A DNA stretch of 64,000 bases. It comes from Priestia aryabhattai (GTDB lineage: Bacteria; Bacillota; Bacilli; Bacillales; Bacillaceae_H). Below, piece after piece: positions 9,282 to 17,400 of the stretch. Below the pieces are notes generated by a model. The model saw nothing but the letters and a program-made list of their open reading frames with translations. It made no database searches and was not told the origin of the DNA. Numbering within the stretch: the first letter of the stretch is position 1; the number at the start of each line of letters is the position of its first letter. Both the position numbers and the translations under genes were made by a program. The stretch lies in the NCBI RefSeq assembly GCF_023715685.1, contig NZ_JAMBOQ010000004.1, positions 248,001 through 312,000 on the forward strand, in the 5' to 3' direction.

Positions 9282-9333
9282 GACGACTTATTTACTGTTT
9301 TATAAAGCTGTATCGTCGCCGGTTCTATTTAAC

Positions 9334-9368
9334 AAATCAGCAGGGTCTAGAAAAAGACCTGCTGATTT
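9334..9368 (+). terminator. Terminator after the methyltransferase gene
   Basis: Inverted repeat AAATCAGCAGG...CCTGCTGATTT with a T-rich tail. Confidence 0.75.
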
Positions 9369-9402
9369 TATTTATAACTTTTTAGAAATTAAAGCATAAC
9401 AC

Positions 9403-9431
9403 TTTATTATGTAAGCGCTTTCTGCTATAAT
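9403..9431 (+). promoter_or_regulatory. Promoter overlapped by a perfect cre (CcpA) site
   Basis: TATAAT at 9426-9431 is preceded by a 17-nt spacer and a weak -35 (TTTATT, 9403-9408). The spacer contains ATGTAAGCGCTTTCT (9409-9423), which matches the cre consensus WTGNAANCGNWWNCW at every defined position. CcpA bound here would block RNA polymerase directly. Confidence 0.6.
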
Positions 9432-9437
9432 GAAACT

Positions 9438-9690
9438 AGGTTGGATAGCATGCGTGGCTATCGGTGTACTCAGCGCAGGCGGGGCTAGTACAGAAAGAGA
9501 AGGCTACATACAAGTTAATAAACATTTAGTGGATAGAAATAAGAAATATCAAAAAAACAAATTTATTAATTTGTATGCTAAATCGTAAATTAACAAAAAC
9601 GGCATTCATGATAAGATTTTAGAGAAAAGAGCCCAGCATATACTGTATAAGCAATTTTTTTACTCTAAAAAGGGTGAAGAAATTGCTTAT
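9438..9690 (+). ncRNA. Candidate CcpA-controlled small RNA / orphan transcript
   Basis: The cre-overlapped promoter at 9403-9431 points into a unit that ends at a strong hairpin (9647-9690), giving a transcript of about 255 nt. No frame has a convincing ribosome-binding site. The 52-codon frame starting with ATG at 9430 overlaps the -10 box, so this promoter could not express it. The 5' third is GC-rich relative to its surroundings (9440-9500), suggesting RNA structure. I found no resemblance to SR1. An unannotated small gene remains possible. Confidence 0.4.
9647..9690 (+). terminator. Terminator of the cre-controlled unit
   Basis: A 19-bp stem with three G-U pairs (9647-9665 with 9672-9690), loop TAAAAA, followed by TTATTTTT. 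Confidence 0.65.
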
Positions 9691-9759
9691 TTATTTTTAA
9701 ATAAGTGCACAGCTGTTCAGATTTGTTTTGAGATGCCTAGCGTTAGTGTATAATAGTAA

Positions 9760-9775
9760 CAACTATGAAAAGTTG
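9760..9775. promoter_or_regulatory. Dyad upstream of the MerR gene, candidate autoregulatory operator
   Basis: CAACT-6 nt-AGTTG lies just downstream of a TATAAT box (9749-9754), 31 nt before the MerR gene. It may be its own binding site. Confidence 0.35.
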
Positions 9776-9806
9776 ACATTGTTAATTGATTAAAGGAGAT
9801 TTAAAA

Positions 9807-10241
9807 ATGAGTGAACTGAAAATAGATGATGTAGCGAAGCAAAGCGGTTTAACAAAACGTACGATTCGTTATTATGAACAAATTGGATTGATGCCGGCAC
9901 CTCCAAGAAGTGAAGGTGGATTTCGTCTGTACACCGAAGAACATGTAGAATTTTTAAAGAAAATTACGAATGCCAAAGAAGTCATGGGTTTTTCACTTCA
10001 AGAATTACAGGAATTTCTTGCTTTAAGTGATACTCTTGAAATACAAAAGATGGATTATAGGCAAGTGAAAGGAACAAGTCAACAAAAAGAAAAGTTAGAG
10101 CAAGTGTTACATACGGTTGAAGAGCAGCTCAAGCTGATTGACCAGAAAAAGAAAAACATCTTAAAGGTAGAGTCAGACCTTCTGTCACTAAGAGATCGTG
10201 CTAAGGCTGCAATTGTAAAATTTGAGCAAGAAGAATCATAA
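9807..10241 (+). CDS. MerR-family transcriptional regulator
   Basis: About 144 aa from ATG 9807, preceded by AAAGGAG; the TTG opening at 9786 lacks a site. The N-terminal winged HTH reads KIDDVAKQSGLTKRTIRYYE, followed by the MerR wing GGFRLY and a long C-terminal coiled coil (about residues 75-135) for dimerisation. It has no cysteine metal site, so it is unlikely to be a metal sensor. It is the only gene in its unit and may be autoregulated through the dyad at 9760-9775. The effector is unknown. Confidence 0.88.
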   Translation: MSELKIDDVAKQSGLTKRTIRYYEQIGLMPAPPRSEGGFRLYTEEHVEFLKKITNAKEVMGFSLQELQEFLALSDTLEIQKMDYRQVKGTSQQKEKLEQVLHTVEEQLKLIDQKKKNILKVESDLLSLRDRAKAAIVKFEQEES

Positions 10242-10281
10242 AAAGCAGGCGCATTCACTACAAGAGTGCGTCTGCTTTTAT
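10238..10281 (+). terminator. Terminator after the MerR gene
   Basis: Inverted repeat around AAAAGCAG...CTGCTTTT with G-U pairs in the inner stem, and a T-rich tail. Confidence 0.75.
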
Positions 10282-10301
10282 GATTTTTATAGGGCAATCA
10301 T

Positions 10302-10514
10302 TTATGATTGTGAAGTGTTTTCTTCTAGCTGTACCCCTAAAAGAAGTAAAATAGCCTGTATCCCATCGGCTTTTCCACTGTGATAGCTTCTCGTTTCAGC
10401 ATCCAAAGCTTCATTTGCAGATTCCATCGTATTTGATTCGTATAAGTCTAAAATTAATTGTTTTCCTTCGGGACTCAAATGCAGCTGCCCGCGTTCCTTC
10501 ATTTTAAACTTCAA
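10302..10514 (-). CDS. Small uncharacterised protein, ~70 aa
   Basis: A charged helical protein with a central segment rich in Glu/Ala and no membrane segment. AAAGGAG at 10524-10530 on the minus strand is followed after 9 nt by TTG 10514, the best-spaced start; TTG at 10523 abuts the site and ATG at 10502 is too far. I do not recognise the family. Confidence 0.6.
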   Translation of the reverse strand: MKFKMKERGQLHLSPEGKQLILDLYESNTMESANEALDAETRSYHSGKADGIQAILLLLGVQLEENTSQS

Positions 10515-10644
10515 CTTCTTCAACTCCTTTTCCCATAATACTATCAGTATACAAAATTAATGACATTTACGTAAACGTTAATTTTTGTATATGGAAATGA
10601 AGAACGTATGGGGTATAGGTACTAAGTGAGATGAGAGATACTCA

Positions 10645-10791
10645 TTATCCTTTGCTTGTTTTAATATTTGTCAGCTTATAGCCGCAAGCTGAGCATGTAT
10701 AAATAACGTTTTGATTAGACTGAGCAGTTAGAACGGTAGCAAGCTCTTTTTGAGAATGACAGTTAGGGCAAATAACAACAGGGGATTTCAT
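10645..10791 (-). CDS. Small zinc-ribbon-like protein, 48 aa
   Basis: ATG at 10791 follows AAAGGAG with good spacing. The product has CPNC near the N-terminus and CSACGYKL about 25 residues later, a two-knuckle zinc ribbon. No longer partner domain is present. Function is unknown; small zinc ribbons of this size often bind RNA or a protein partner. The strong ribosome-binding site and the paired knuckles support a real gene. Confidence 0.7.
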   Translation of the reverse strand: MKSPVVICPNCHSQKELATVLTAQSNQNVIYTCSACGYKLTNIKTSKG

Positions 10792-10884
10792 GTGATTTTC
10801 TCCTTTTCTTTTTAATAGTCAAATTTTATTTTATGTAAAGTTTAATCAAATATCCTTCGTGCTATCAAAAACGACGGAAGATAT

Positions 10885-10923
10885 GTAAAAAAGCATTCTC
10901 GCTCAAAAGAAACGAGAATGCTT
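10885..10923 (-). terminator. Terminator after the Tyr/Pro-rich coiled-coil gene
   Basis: AAGCATTCTCG...CGAGAATGCTT; on the minus strand it is followed by a run of T. Confidence 0.8.
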
Positions 10924-10932
10924 AAGGTGAGT

Positions 10933-11241
10933 TTAAAATCCATCCTGGCTTGCTGTAAATGGAATGTTAAGTCTTCTTTCTACATTGCGTAAGCGCTGAT
11001 TTAATCTGTTTATACGGTCAGTATGTCGTTCTACAACGCGATTTAAACGAGTAATTTCTCTCATTTGCTCCTCATTTTGTCTCTCAAGCGTACGAATTCT
11101 CCGTTCAAATCCTCCAAGATTTTGAAGCTGCTGTCTCTCATCGTATTCTTCATGCTGTGGTACGTAAGGGGGATAGTATTGTTGAACTGAGTAATCAACT
11201 TGTTGAGGAATGTATCCAGGGTTGAAATAATAAGGGTTCAT
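10933..11241 (-). CDS. Tyr/Pro/Gln-rich protein with C-terminal coiled coil
   Basis: 102 aa from ATG 11241 (AAAGGAG upstream). The first ~45 residues are rich in Tyr, Pro and Gln (MNPYYFNPGYIPQQ), and the rest is an Arg-rich coiled coil ending in RRLNIPF. This composition resembles spore-coat-associated proteins, but there is no recognised domain, so a coat role is only a guess. The longer frame to 11433 lacks a ribosome-binding site. Confidence 0.65.
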   Translation of the reverse strand: MNPYYFNPGYIPQQVDYSVQQYYPPYVPQHEEYDERQQLQNLGGFERRIRTLERQNEEQMREITRLNRVVERHTDRINRLNQRLRNVERRLNIPFTASQDGF

Positions 11242-11461
11242 TAGGGCACCGCTCCTTTTAAATAGTAAATTCAAATCAAACACGATATAACGTATGCGAA
11301 GATAAGAAAAATGCTCTGGGCATATACCTAAAGACATTCTGTATTTAAAAAAGGAAAGTATTTTTAAGAGGGAAAAGGAGATAGCTGACCCTTTCTTGAA
11401 TATGCAAAATAGAAAAGCTTCTTTTTTAGACACTTTATTTAAGAAAGAGGGAAAGTGACCG

Positions 11462-11821
11462 ATGGCTCAAGGAAAACAAAAACCAGCACCTAAAATAGAA
11501 GAATCAAAAGCTCCGCCTGCAAAGAAACAAAAGTCTAAAGGCCGAAGCACTAAAAAAGCGCAGCCTCCTACATCACCCTGGGTAAAAGCTGCTTCCGTTT
11601 TATCTAATATTGATTTCATTCGTTTGTTTCGAGTGCTGTTTCTTGCTTTAGTGGTTGCTTTTATTGTGTATCAATATATTTTACTTACAAAGGGGATCTT
11701 CATCAAAACATATGTGGCCCTTTGGCATCATCACAAAATGATCTTGCTAGCTGGAGCTGCATTTATTACCTATACTTCTTTCATTTTTTACCTTGGCTAC
11801 CGCACCGCTAAAAAACGGTAG
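11462..11821 (+). CDS. Two-helix membrane protein with Lys-rich N-terminus
   Basis: 119 aa. The first ~40 residues are Lys/Pro/Ala-rich and should be cytoplasmic. Membrane helices follow at about 55-75 and 92-112, ending in a basic tail. GAAAGTG precedes the ATG. Family unknown; it is divergent from the coiled-coil gene. Confidence 0.6.
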   Translation: MAQGKQKPAPKIEESKAPPAKKQKSKGRSTKKAQPPTSPWVKAASVLSNIDFIRLFRVLFLALVVAFIVYQYILLTKGIFIKTYVALWHHHKMILLAGAAFITYTSFIFYLGYRTAKKR

Positions 11822-11899
11822 AACTACTTTAGACGGCGAATAGCATCCATTCTTTAAGCAAACCTTATATGTATGTCAACATAGAGGGGGGGAAGAAAC

Positions 11900-12079
11900 G
11901 TGGACAAGCAGCGAGCAAAACAAATTGCTGATTCACCCGTTATGGCTAACGTTACGTATAACGATACGGCCATTTATATTCAACATGTAAGCGAAGAAAA
12001 TGATATGGTAAGAATTTATCCGCTAGGTCAGCCGGAGAATGAACAAAATGTTGCAGTGAACCAATTAGTAGAGCATTAA
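11900..12079 (+). CDS. sspH: Small acid-soluble spore protein H family (SspH)
   Basis: 59 aa from GTG 11900, behind GAGGGGGG. The N-terminus DKQRAKQIADSPVMANVTYN and the following IYIQHV and ARIYPLG-like region are the H-type SASP signature. The protein is made in the forespore and stored in the core. It is the clearest sign that the host forms endospores. It is too short for ordinary ORF cut-offs. I did not find a convincing SigG promoter by eye. Confidence 0.88.
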   Translation: MDKQRAKQIADSPVMANVTYNDTAIYIQHVSEENDMVRIYPLGQPENEQNVAVNQLVEH

Positions 12080-12110
12080 GGTGGATAAATAGAGCTCATT
12101 TTTCAGTTAA

Positions 12111-12150
12111 ATAAAAGACAGAGAGCACAACGCAGCTCTCTGTCTTTTAT
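12111..12150. terminator. Bidirectional terminator between sspH and the DUF3900-like gene
   Basis: Perfect 16-bp inverted repeat ATAAAAGACAGAGAGC with its complement, 8-nt loop. Confidence 0.85.
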
Positions 12151-13221
12151 TTATTCTTCCCAACGCTTACTGCTGATTTTTTCAATAATTCCGTGCAAAT
12201 CATCCGGCTTATGAAACTCAATCGGAGAAGCGCCTTTTTCAAATAGAATCGATTCTGCTTCAATTAAAGCCACGTAGCGTCCGTTCACTTTCGCTAAATG
12301 AATATTTTCACCGAAATCAGCTAACAGTCCTTTAATCTCTGTTTCACCAAGCTTCATTTTCAACTCTGCATCAGGCGTATGCTCGACGATATGAGCAGCA
12401 GCTTCCATAACTTGATGCGTATCTAAACGTTCTTGAAGCTCACGCTTTTCACTTGTTGCCCACAATTCTATGTCCGACTCAAACTGTTCGAGTTCTACGC
12501 TTTCCGCTTCAAACGTTTCGCTGACGTGTTCACGCACCATATCCATCACTTGTGTTTTCATAACCTCAGGCATCGGCTCGTTGTAGTCAATGAATTTTAA
12601 AAAGTCTTCAAAGTAACGGGCGTGAGACGCTTGGTGGATGACAAGCTCGCTTTCTTCGACCATGCCTTCTTCAGGCATGTATGGGTATTGAATAGATTTC
12701 ATATTTTTAGTAGTAATTGCCATCTCTACATGGCGAATAAGAGTTGATTCATCTGAAATTGAAGCCACTTTTGGCTCAAAGTCACATTTTAAAATAAACA
12801 CAAAAGCATGATCAAAATATTTTCTTGGAACAGCAGATACAACTAAAAATGCTCCTCCTCGAACGGCTGCAGTATCAAGATAAGCATTGATAAACTGCTC
12901 GCTGTTTTCTTCAAATTCTTCTTTGGTTGTGGCAAAACGAGTGCGGTGAAATAAATTATAATTAGGGTTTGAATCGAGAGCATGTCCTGGTTCAACTACA
13001 AAATACCCGAGCTTTGTAGGCACTTGTTCTGCTTTGGGGTGTCGCTCTACTTTGCGTTTTACAATTTTTTTAAACTCACCGTCTAAAAAATCTTTAATGG
13101 AATTTTCTTCATATTCTTCGGTATCAAGCGTTTGAAAATGCTTATATTGTTTAGAGGCCTGTTCTTCTTTTCCTTCTACTTGTATTACGTAAAATGATAA
13201 AAAATTAATTTTAAAATCCAT
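12151..13221 (-). CDS. DUF3900-like protein
   Basis: 356 aa from ATG 13221 (AAGGTGA upstream). It is soluble, acidic and mixed alpha/beta, without signal or membrane segments. I associate the N-terminus (FKINFLSFYVIQVEG) and overall length with the Bacillus-restricted DUF3900 family. The middle HARYFEDFLKFIDY followed by an acidic helical region is loosely reminiscent of nucleoid-associated NdpA-type proteins, but I would not assign a function. It is monocistronic. Confidence 0.65.
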   Translation of the reverse strand: MDFKINFLSFYVIQVEGKEEQASKQYKHFQTLDTEEYEENSIKDFLDGEFKKIVKRKVERHPKAEQVPTKLGYFVVEPGHALDSNPNYNLFHRTRFATTKEEFEENSEQFINAYLDTAAVRGGAFLVVSAVPRKYFDHAFVFILKCDFEPKVASISDESTLIRHVEMAITTKNMKSIQYPYMPEEGMVEESELVIHQASHARYFEDFLKFIDYNEPMPEVMKTQVMDMVREHVSETFEAESVELEQFESDIELWATSEKRELQERLDTHQVMEAAAHIVEHTPDAELKMKLGETEIKGLLADFGENIHLAKVNGRYVALIEAESILFEKGASPIEFHKPDDLHGIIEKISSKRWEE

Positions 13222-13357
13222 AGCAGTCACCTTGTTTCTTTTTAGTCAGTTACTTCAGTATAAGAAAGAGTCCGGTAAGCGTCAATGCTTGTTAGCTGTA
13301 AGGGCAGAAGATCTATTTAGACTATTTATCAGCTGAGAAATAGTGTGTGAAGCAAAA

Positions 13358-13388
13358 AAATAAGAGAGACGGGGTGTCTCTCTTATTT
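13358..13388 (-). terminator. Terminator after gltC
   Basis: 13-bp stem AAATAAGAGAGAC...GTCTCTCTTATTT with loop GGGGT, overlapping the gltC stop codon. Confidence 0.75.
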
Positions 13389-14285
13389 ATACTGCTCCAA
13401 ACGTTCAAAAAAGGTTTTGACAAACTTATAAAAAATTTTATCAGAAGGCGCTAAATCACGATTTCTAGGAATAATCATCCCGACTGTGCGCTGAAGCTGC
13501 GGCGTATGAATAGCAAGTTTAGTAGTAAAACGGGGAGTTGTTTCAGACACAGTGCTTTCAGGAAGAAGTGTGACGCCAATTCCTGCGGATACAAGACCTT
13601 TAATCGCGTCTAAATCTTCTCCTTCAGATGAAATATTTGGCATAAATCCTGCTTGTTTGCAAGCATCAAAGGCCATTTTATGTAAAATGAATCCTTTTGG
13701 AAATAGCACAAAATTTTCGTTTCTTAAATCTCGTAGCCGGATGTTGTCCCGTTCAGCGAGCGGATGATGAGAAGGAACAAGGGCTAAAAGGTTTTCAGTG
13801 AATAGAATATGCCCTTCTATACTTTGGTCCTCTATAGGAACAGGACCTAAAAAAGCAATATTGATATCTCTTTTTTTGACCGATTCAATTAAAAATTTGT
13901 ACGAACCTTGTCTAAGATGAAAAGCAACATTTGGATGTTCTTCTTTAAAGGCTGATATAATAGTAGGAAGCAGGTGACTAGCAAGGCTTGTTGGAAATCC
14001 GATTTTAATCGTTCCTCTTTCGGGATCCAAGTATTCATCAATTTGTTCTTTCGCATAGTCAATAGCTTTCATAGCCGTCTCTGTATGCTCAAGAAAGACT
14101 TTTCCTATTGCTGTTAACTTGACATTTCTTCCTTCGCGTTTGAATAAACTAACACCTAGCTCAGATTCTAGGTTCGCGATTTGACGGCTGATTGCTGATT
14201 GAGCTACATGCAGATATTCTGCCGCCTCAGATACGTGTTCTCTTTTTGCAACTTCCATAAAATAGCGTAATTGACGCAGTTCCAT
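13383..14285 (-). CDS. gltC: LysR-family activator of glutamate synthase, GltC
   Basis: 300 aa. N-terminal LysR HTH MELRQLRYFMEVAKREHVSEAAEYLHVAQSAIS-type (residues 1-60), then a periplasmic-binding-like effector domain. In B. subtilis GltC activates gltAB in response to the 2-oxoglutarate/glutamate balance and is encoded divergently, exactly as here. I chose ATG 14285, 6 nt after GGAGG; the ATG at 14291 abuts the site. Confidence 0.92.
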   Translation of the reverse strand: MELRQLRYFMEVAKREHVSEAAEYLHVAQSAISRQIANLESELGVSLFKREGRNVKLTAIGKVFLEHTETAMKAIDYAKEQIDEYLDPERGTIKIGFPTSLASHLLPTIISAFKEEHPNVAFHLRQGSYKFLIESVKKRDINIAFLGPVPIEDQSIEGHILFTENLLALVPSHHPLAERDNIRLRDLRNENFVLFPKGFILHKMAFDACKQAGFMPNISSEGEDLDAIKGLVSAGIGVTLLPESTVSETTPRFTTKLAIHTPQLQRTVGMIIPRNRDLAPSDKIFYKFVKTFFERLEQYK

Positions 14286-14313
14286 AGGCATCCTCCATTT
14301 ATATATATCAAAA

Positions 14314-14332
14314 TTAGATTAGTTTTATCTAA
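14314..14332. promoter_or_regulatory. Candidate GltC operator in the gltC-gltA intergenic region
   Basis: TTAGAT-7 nt-ATCTAA forms a LysR-type dyad (T-N11-A pattern) midway between the divergent genes, where GltC should bind. Confidence 0.5.
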
Positions 14333-14419
14333 ATTATATATTGTTTATATTGATTTGAAAACTTACAATGTAAACAGGTGATCTTAAAAAGATAAAGAAA
14401 ACGAACGGGGGAGAAGAAG

Positions 14420-17400
14420 ATGACATACAATCAAATGCCAAAAGCTCAAGGTCTCTACCGTCCTGAATTTGAGCACGATGCATGTGGAATCGGACTATAC
14501 GCTCAATTGAAAGGCGTAGCGTCACATGATATCGTTAAAAAAGGACTAAATATGCTTTGCCAGCTTGACCATCGAGGCGGACAGGGAAGCGATCCGCTAA
14601 CAGGAGATGGAGCTGGATTAATGGTGCAAATTCCACACGCGTTCTTTAAAAAGACATGCGTTGAATTGAACTTGCCAGAAAAAGGTCGTTACGGAGTTGG
14701 GATGATCTTTTTCTCAAATAACGAAGACGAGCGTCGAGAAATTGAAGCTTATATTAATAAATTAATTGAAGAAGAGGGACAAACGTTATTAGGTTGGAGA
14801 ACTGTACCTGTAAATATCGGAAAAATCGGAAAAGTTGCAAAAGAAAGCTGTCCGTACGTACGACAAGTATTTATTGGGGCAAATGACAGTACCCAAGATG
14901 ACTTAGCGTTTGAACGCAAACTATATGTTATTCGCAAGCAAGCAGAAAATTGGGCGCAGGCGCGTCAAAACCGTTTTTATTTCACGAGTCTTTCAAGCAG
15001 AACAATCGTGTACAAAGGGTTATTAACGCCTGAGCAAGTTGATGCTTTTTATCTTGACCTGCAAGATGAAGACTTTACCTCTGCATTTGCTTTAGTGCAT
15101 TCTCGCTTTAGCACAAACACGTTCCCAAGCTGGGAAAGAGCACATCCAAACCGTTATTTAATTCACAACGGTGAAATCAATACGCTTCGTGGTAATCAAA
15201 ACTGGATGAGAGCGCGTGAACAGCAGTTCGTTTCAGACGCATTTGGTAAGGATTTGCCGAAGGTTCTTCCAATTTTAGATGCTGAAGGAAGCGACTCATC
15301 CATGTTAGATAATGCGCTAGAGTTCTTTGTGTTGGCCGGCCGCAAGCCAGCGCATGCAGCGATGATGCTTATTCCAGAGCCTTGGTCTGAGAATCCGCAC
15401 ATGTCACAAGAAAAACGTGCTTTCTATGAGTATCATAGCGCATTAATGGAGCCATGGGATGGTCCAACTGCTATTTCGTTTACGGATGGAAAGCAAATCG
15501 GTGCCATTTTAGACCGTAACGGTTTACGTCCAGCTCGTTATTATGTTACAAAAGATGATTACATCATTCTTTCATCAGAAGTAGGCGTCATTGATGTTGA
15601 AGATGAAAATGTGTTATATAAAGATCGTTTAAGCCCAGGAAAAATGCTTCTAATCGATTTAGAGGAGGGCCGAATTATTTCAGATGAAGAAATTAAATCT
15701 GAAATGGCACAGGCTGAGCCTTATCAAGAGTGGTTAGATGAACAGCTGGTAACGTTGCCAGAAGTACAGGATAAAAAATCTGAATACTTCGATGATTTGG
15801 TTATTCGCCAGAAGTCATTTGGCTACACGTATGAAGATATTCATAAATATTTAGTTCCAGTTATTACAGAAGGAAAAGATCCGCTTGGTTCAATGGGTAA
15901 CGATACTCCGTTAGCCGTGCTGTCTGATCGTCCTCAATCGTTGTTCAATTACTTTAAGCAGCTGTTTGCTCAAGTAACGAATCCACCGATTGACGCTATT
16001 CGTGAACAGTTGGTTACATCGACAATGACATTGCTTGGAGCAGAAGGGAATTTACTGCATCCAACAAAAGAAAATATTCATCGAATTCAGCTCGAGACGC
16101 CGGTTTTAACAAACGATCAAACTGAGCAGCTAAAGTCTGCAATTCATCCAGATTTCAAAAGTGCTGTCATATCTGCTGTGTTTACAAATGATTTAAAAGC
16201 AGATCTTAATCGCGTATTTGCTGAAGCTGAAGCGGCAATTAACGCCGGTGCTAGCATTCTTGTTTTGACAGACCGTGAAGCAGGTGCTCAATCTGTAGCT
16301 ATTCCAGCGTTATTAGCGGTCAGCGGGCTGCACCAGCACCTAGTGCGAAAAGGAAATCGTACAAAGGCAAGCATTGTAGTGGAAACAGGAGAAGCGCGTG
16401 AAGTACACCATTTTGCAGCGCTGATTGGTTACGGCGCAGACGCAATTAATCCATATCTTGCTTTTGCAACATATCAAAATGAAATTAACGCAGGTACGTT
16501 GAACGTATCGTATGACTATGCTGTTGAGAAATATGTAAAAGCCGTTACTGAAGGCGTCGTAAAAGTAATGTCTAAAATGGGTATTTCAACGGTGCAAAGT
16601 TATCGGGGCGCACAAATTTTTGAAGCAGTTGGAATCAGTGCAGAGGTTATCGAGCAATATTTTACAGGTACTGCTTCGCAGCTTGGCGGTATTGGTTTAG
16701 ATGTTATTGCGAAAGAAGCGAAAACACGTCATGACAATGCTTATGTTGAAACAATTGAGCAAACGCTAGAGTCGGGAAGTGACTTCCAGTGGAGACACAC
16801 GGGTGAGCATCATGCGTTTAATCCAAAAACCATTCACACGCTGCAGTGGGCTTGCCGCAAGGGAGATTACAGCTTGTTTAAAAAATTCTCTGAATCGGCT
16901 AATGAAGAACGCATCGGTTTCCTACGCAACCTATTCTCGTTTAATGAAACGCGTTCATCTATCTCCATTGATGAAGTGGAATCAGTTGATTCGATTGTAA
17001 AACGTTTTAAATCAGGTGCTATGTCGTTTGGATCTTTAAGTCAAGAAGCTCATGAAACATTAGCGATTGCGATGAACCGTTTAGGTGCACGTAGCAACAG
17101 TGGTGAAGGTGGCGAGCATCCTAGCCGCTACACTCTGGATGAAAATGGAGATAATCGCCGCAGCGCGATTAAACAGATTGCTTCTGGGCGTTTTGGAGTA
17201 AAAAGTCATTATCTTGTGAATGCGGATGAGCTTCAAATTAAAATGGCACAAGGTGCAAAACCTGGAGAAGGCGGTCAGCTTCCAGGAAACAAAGTATATC
17301 CATGGGTGGCAGATGTGCGTGGATCAACGCCAGGAGTAGGCTTAATTTCACCTCCTCCACACCACGATATTTATTCGATTGAAGATTTAGCCCAGCTTAT

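Noticed and set aside
9403..9698. SR1/SR1P homologue
   Set aside because: No frame resembles the Cys-containing SR1P peptide.
14334..14525. Minus-strand 63-codon frame over the gltA start
   Set aside because: It is a shadow of the gltC-gltA intergenic region and gltA, with no ribosome-binding site.
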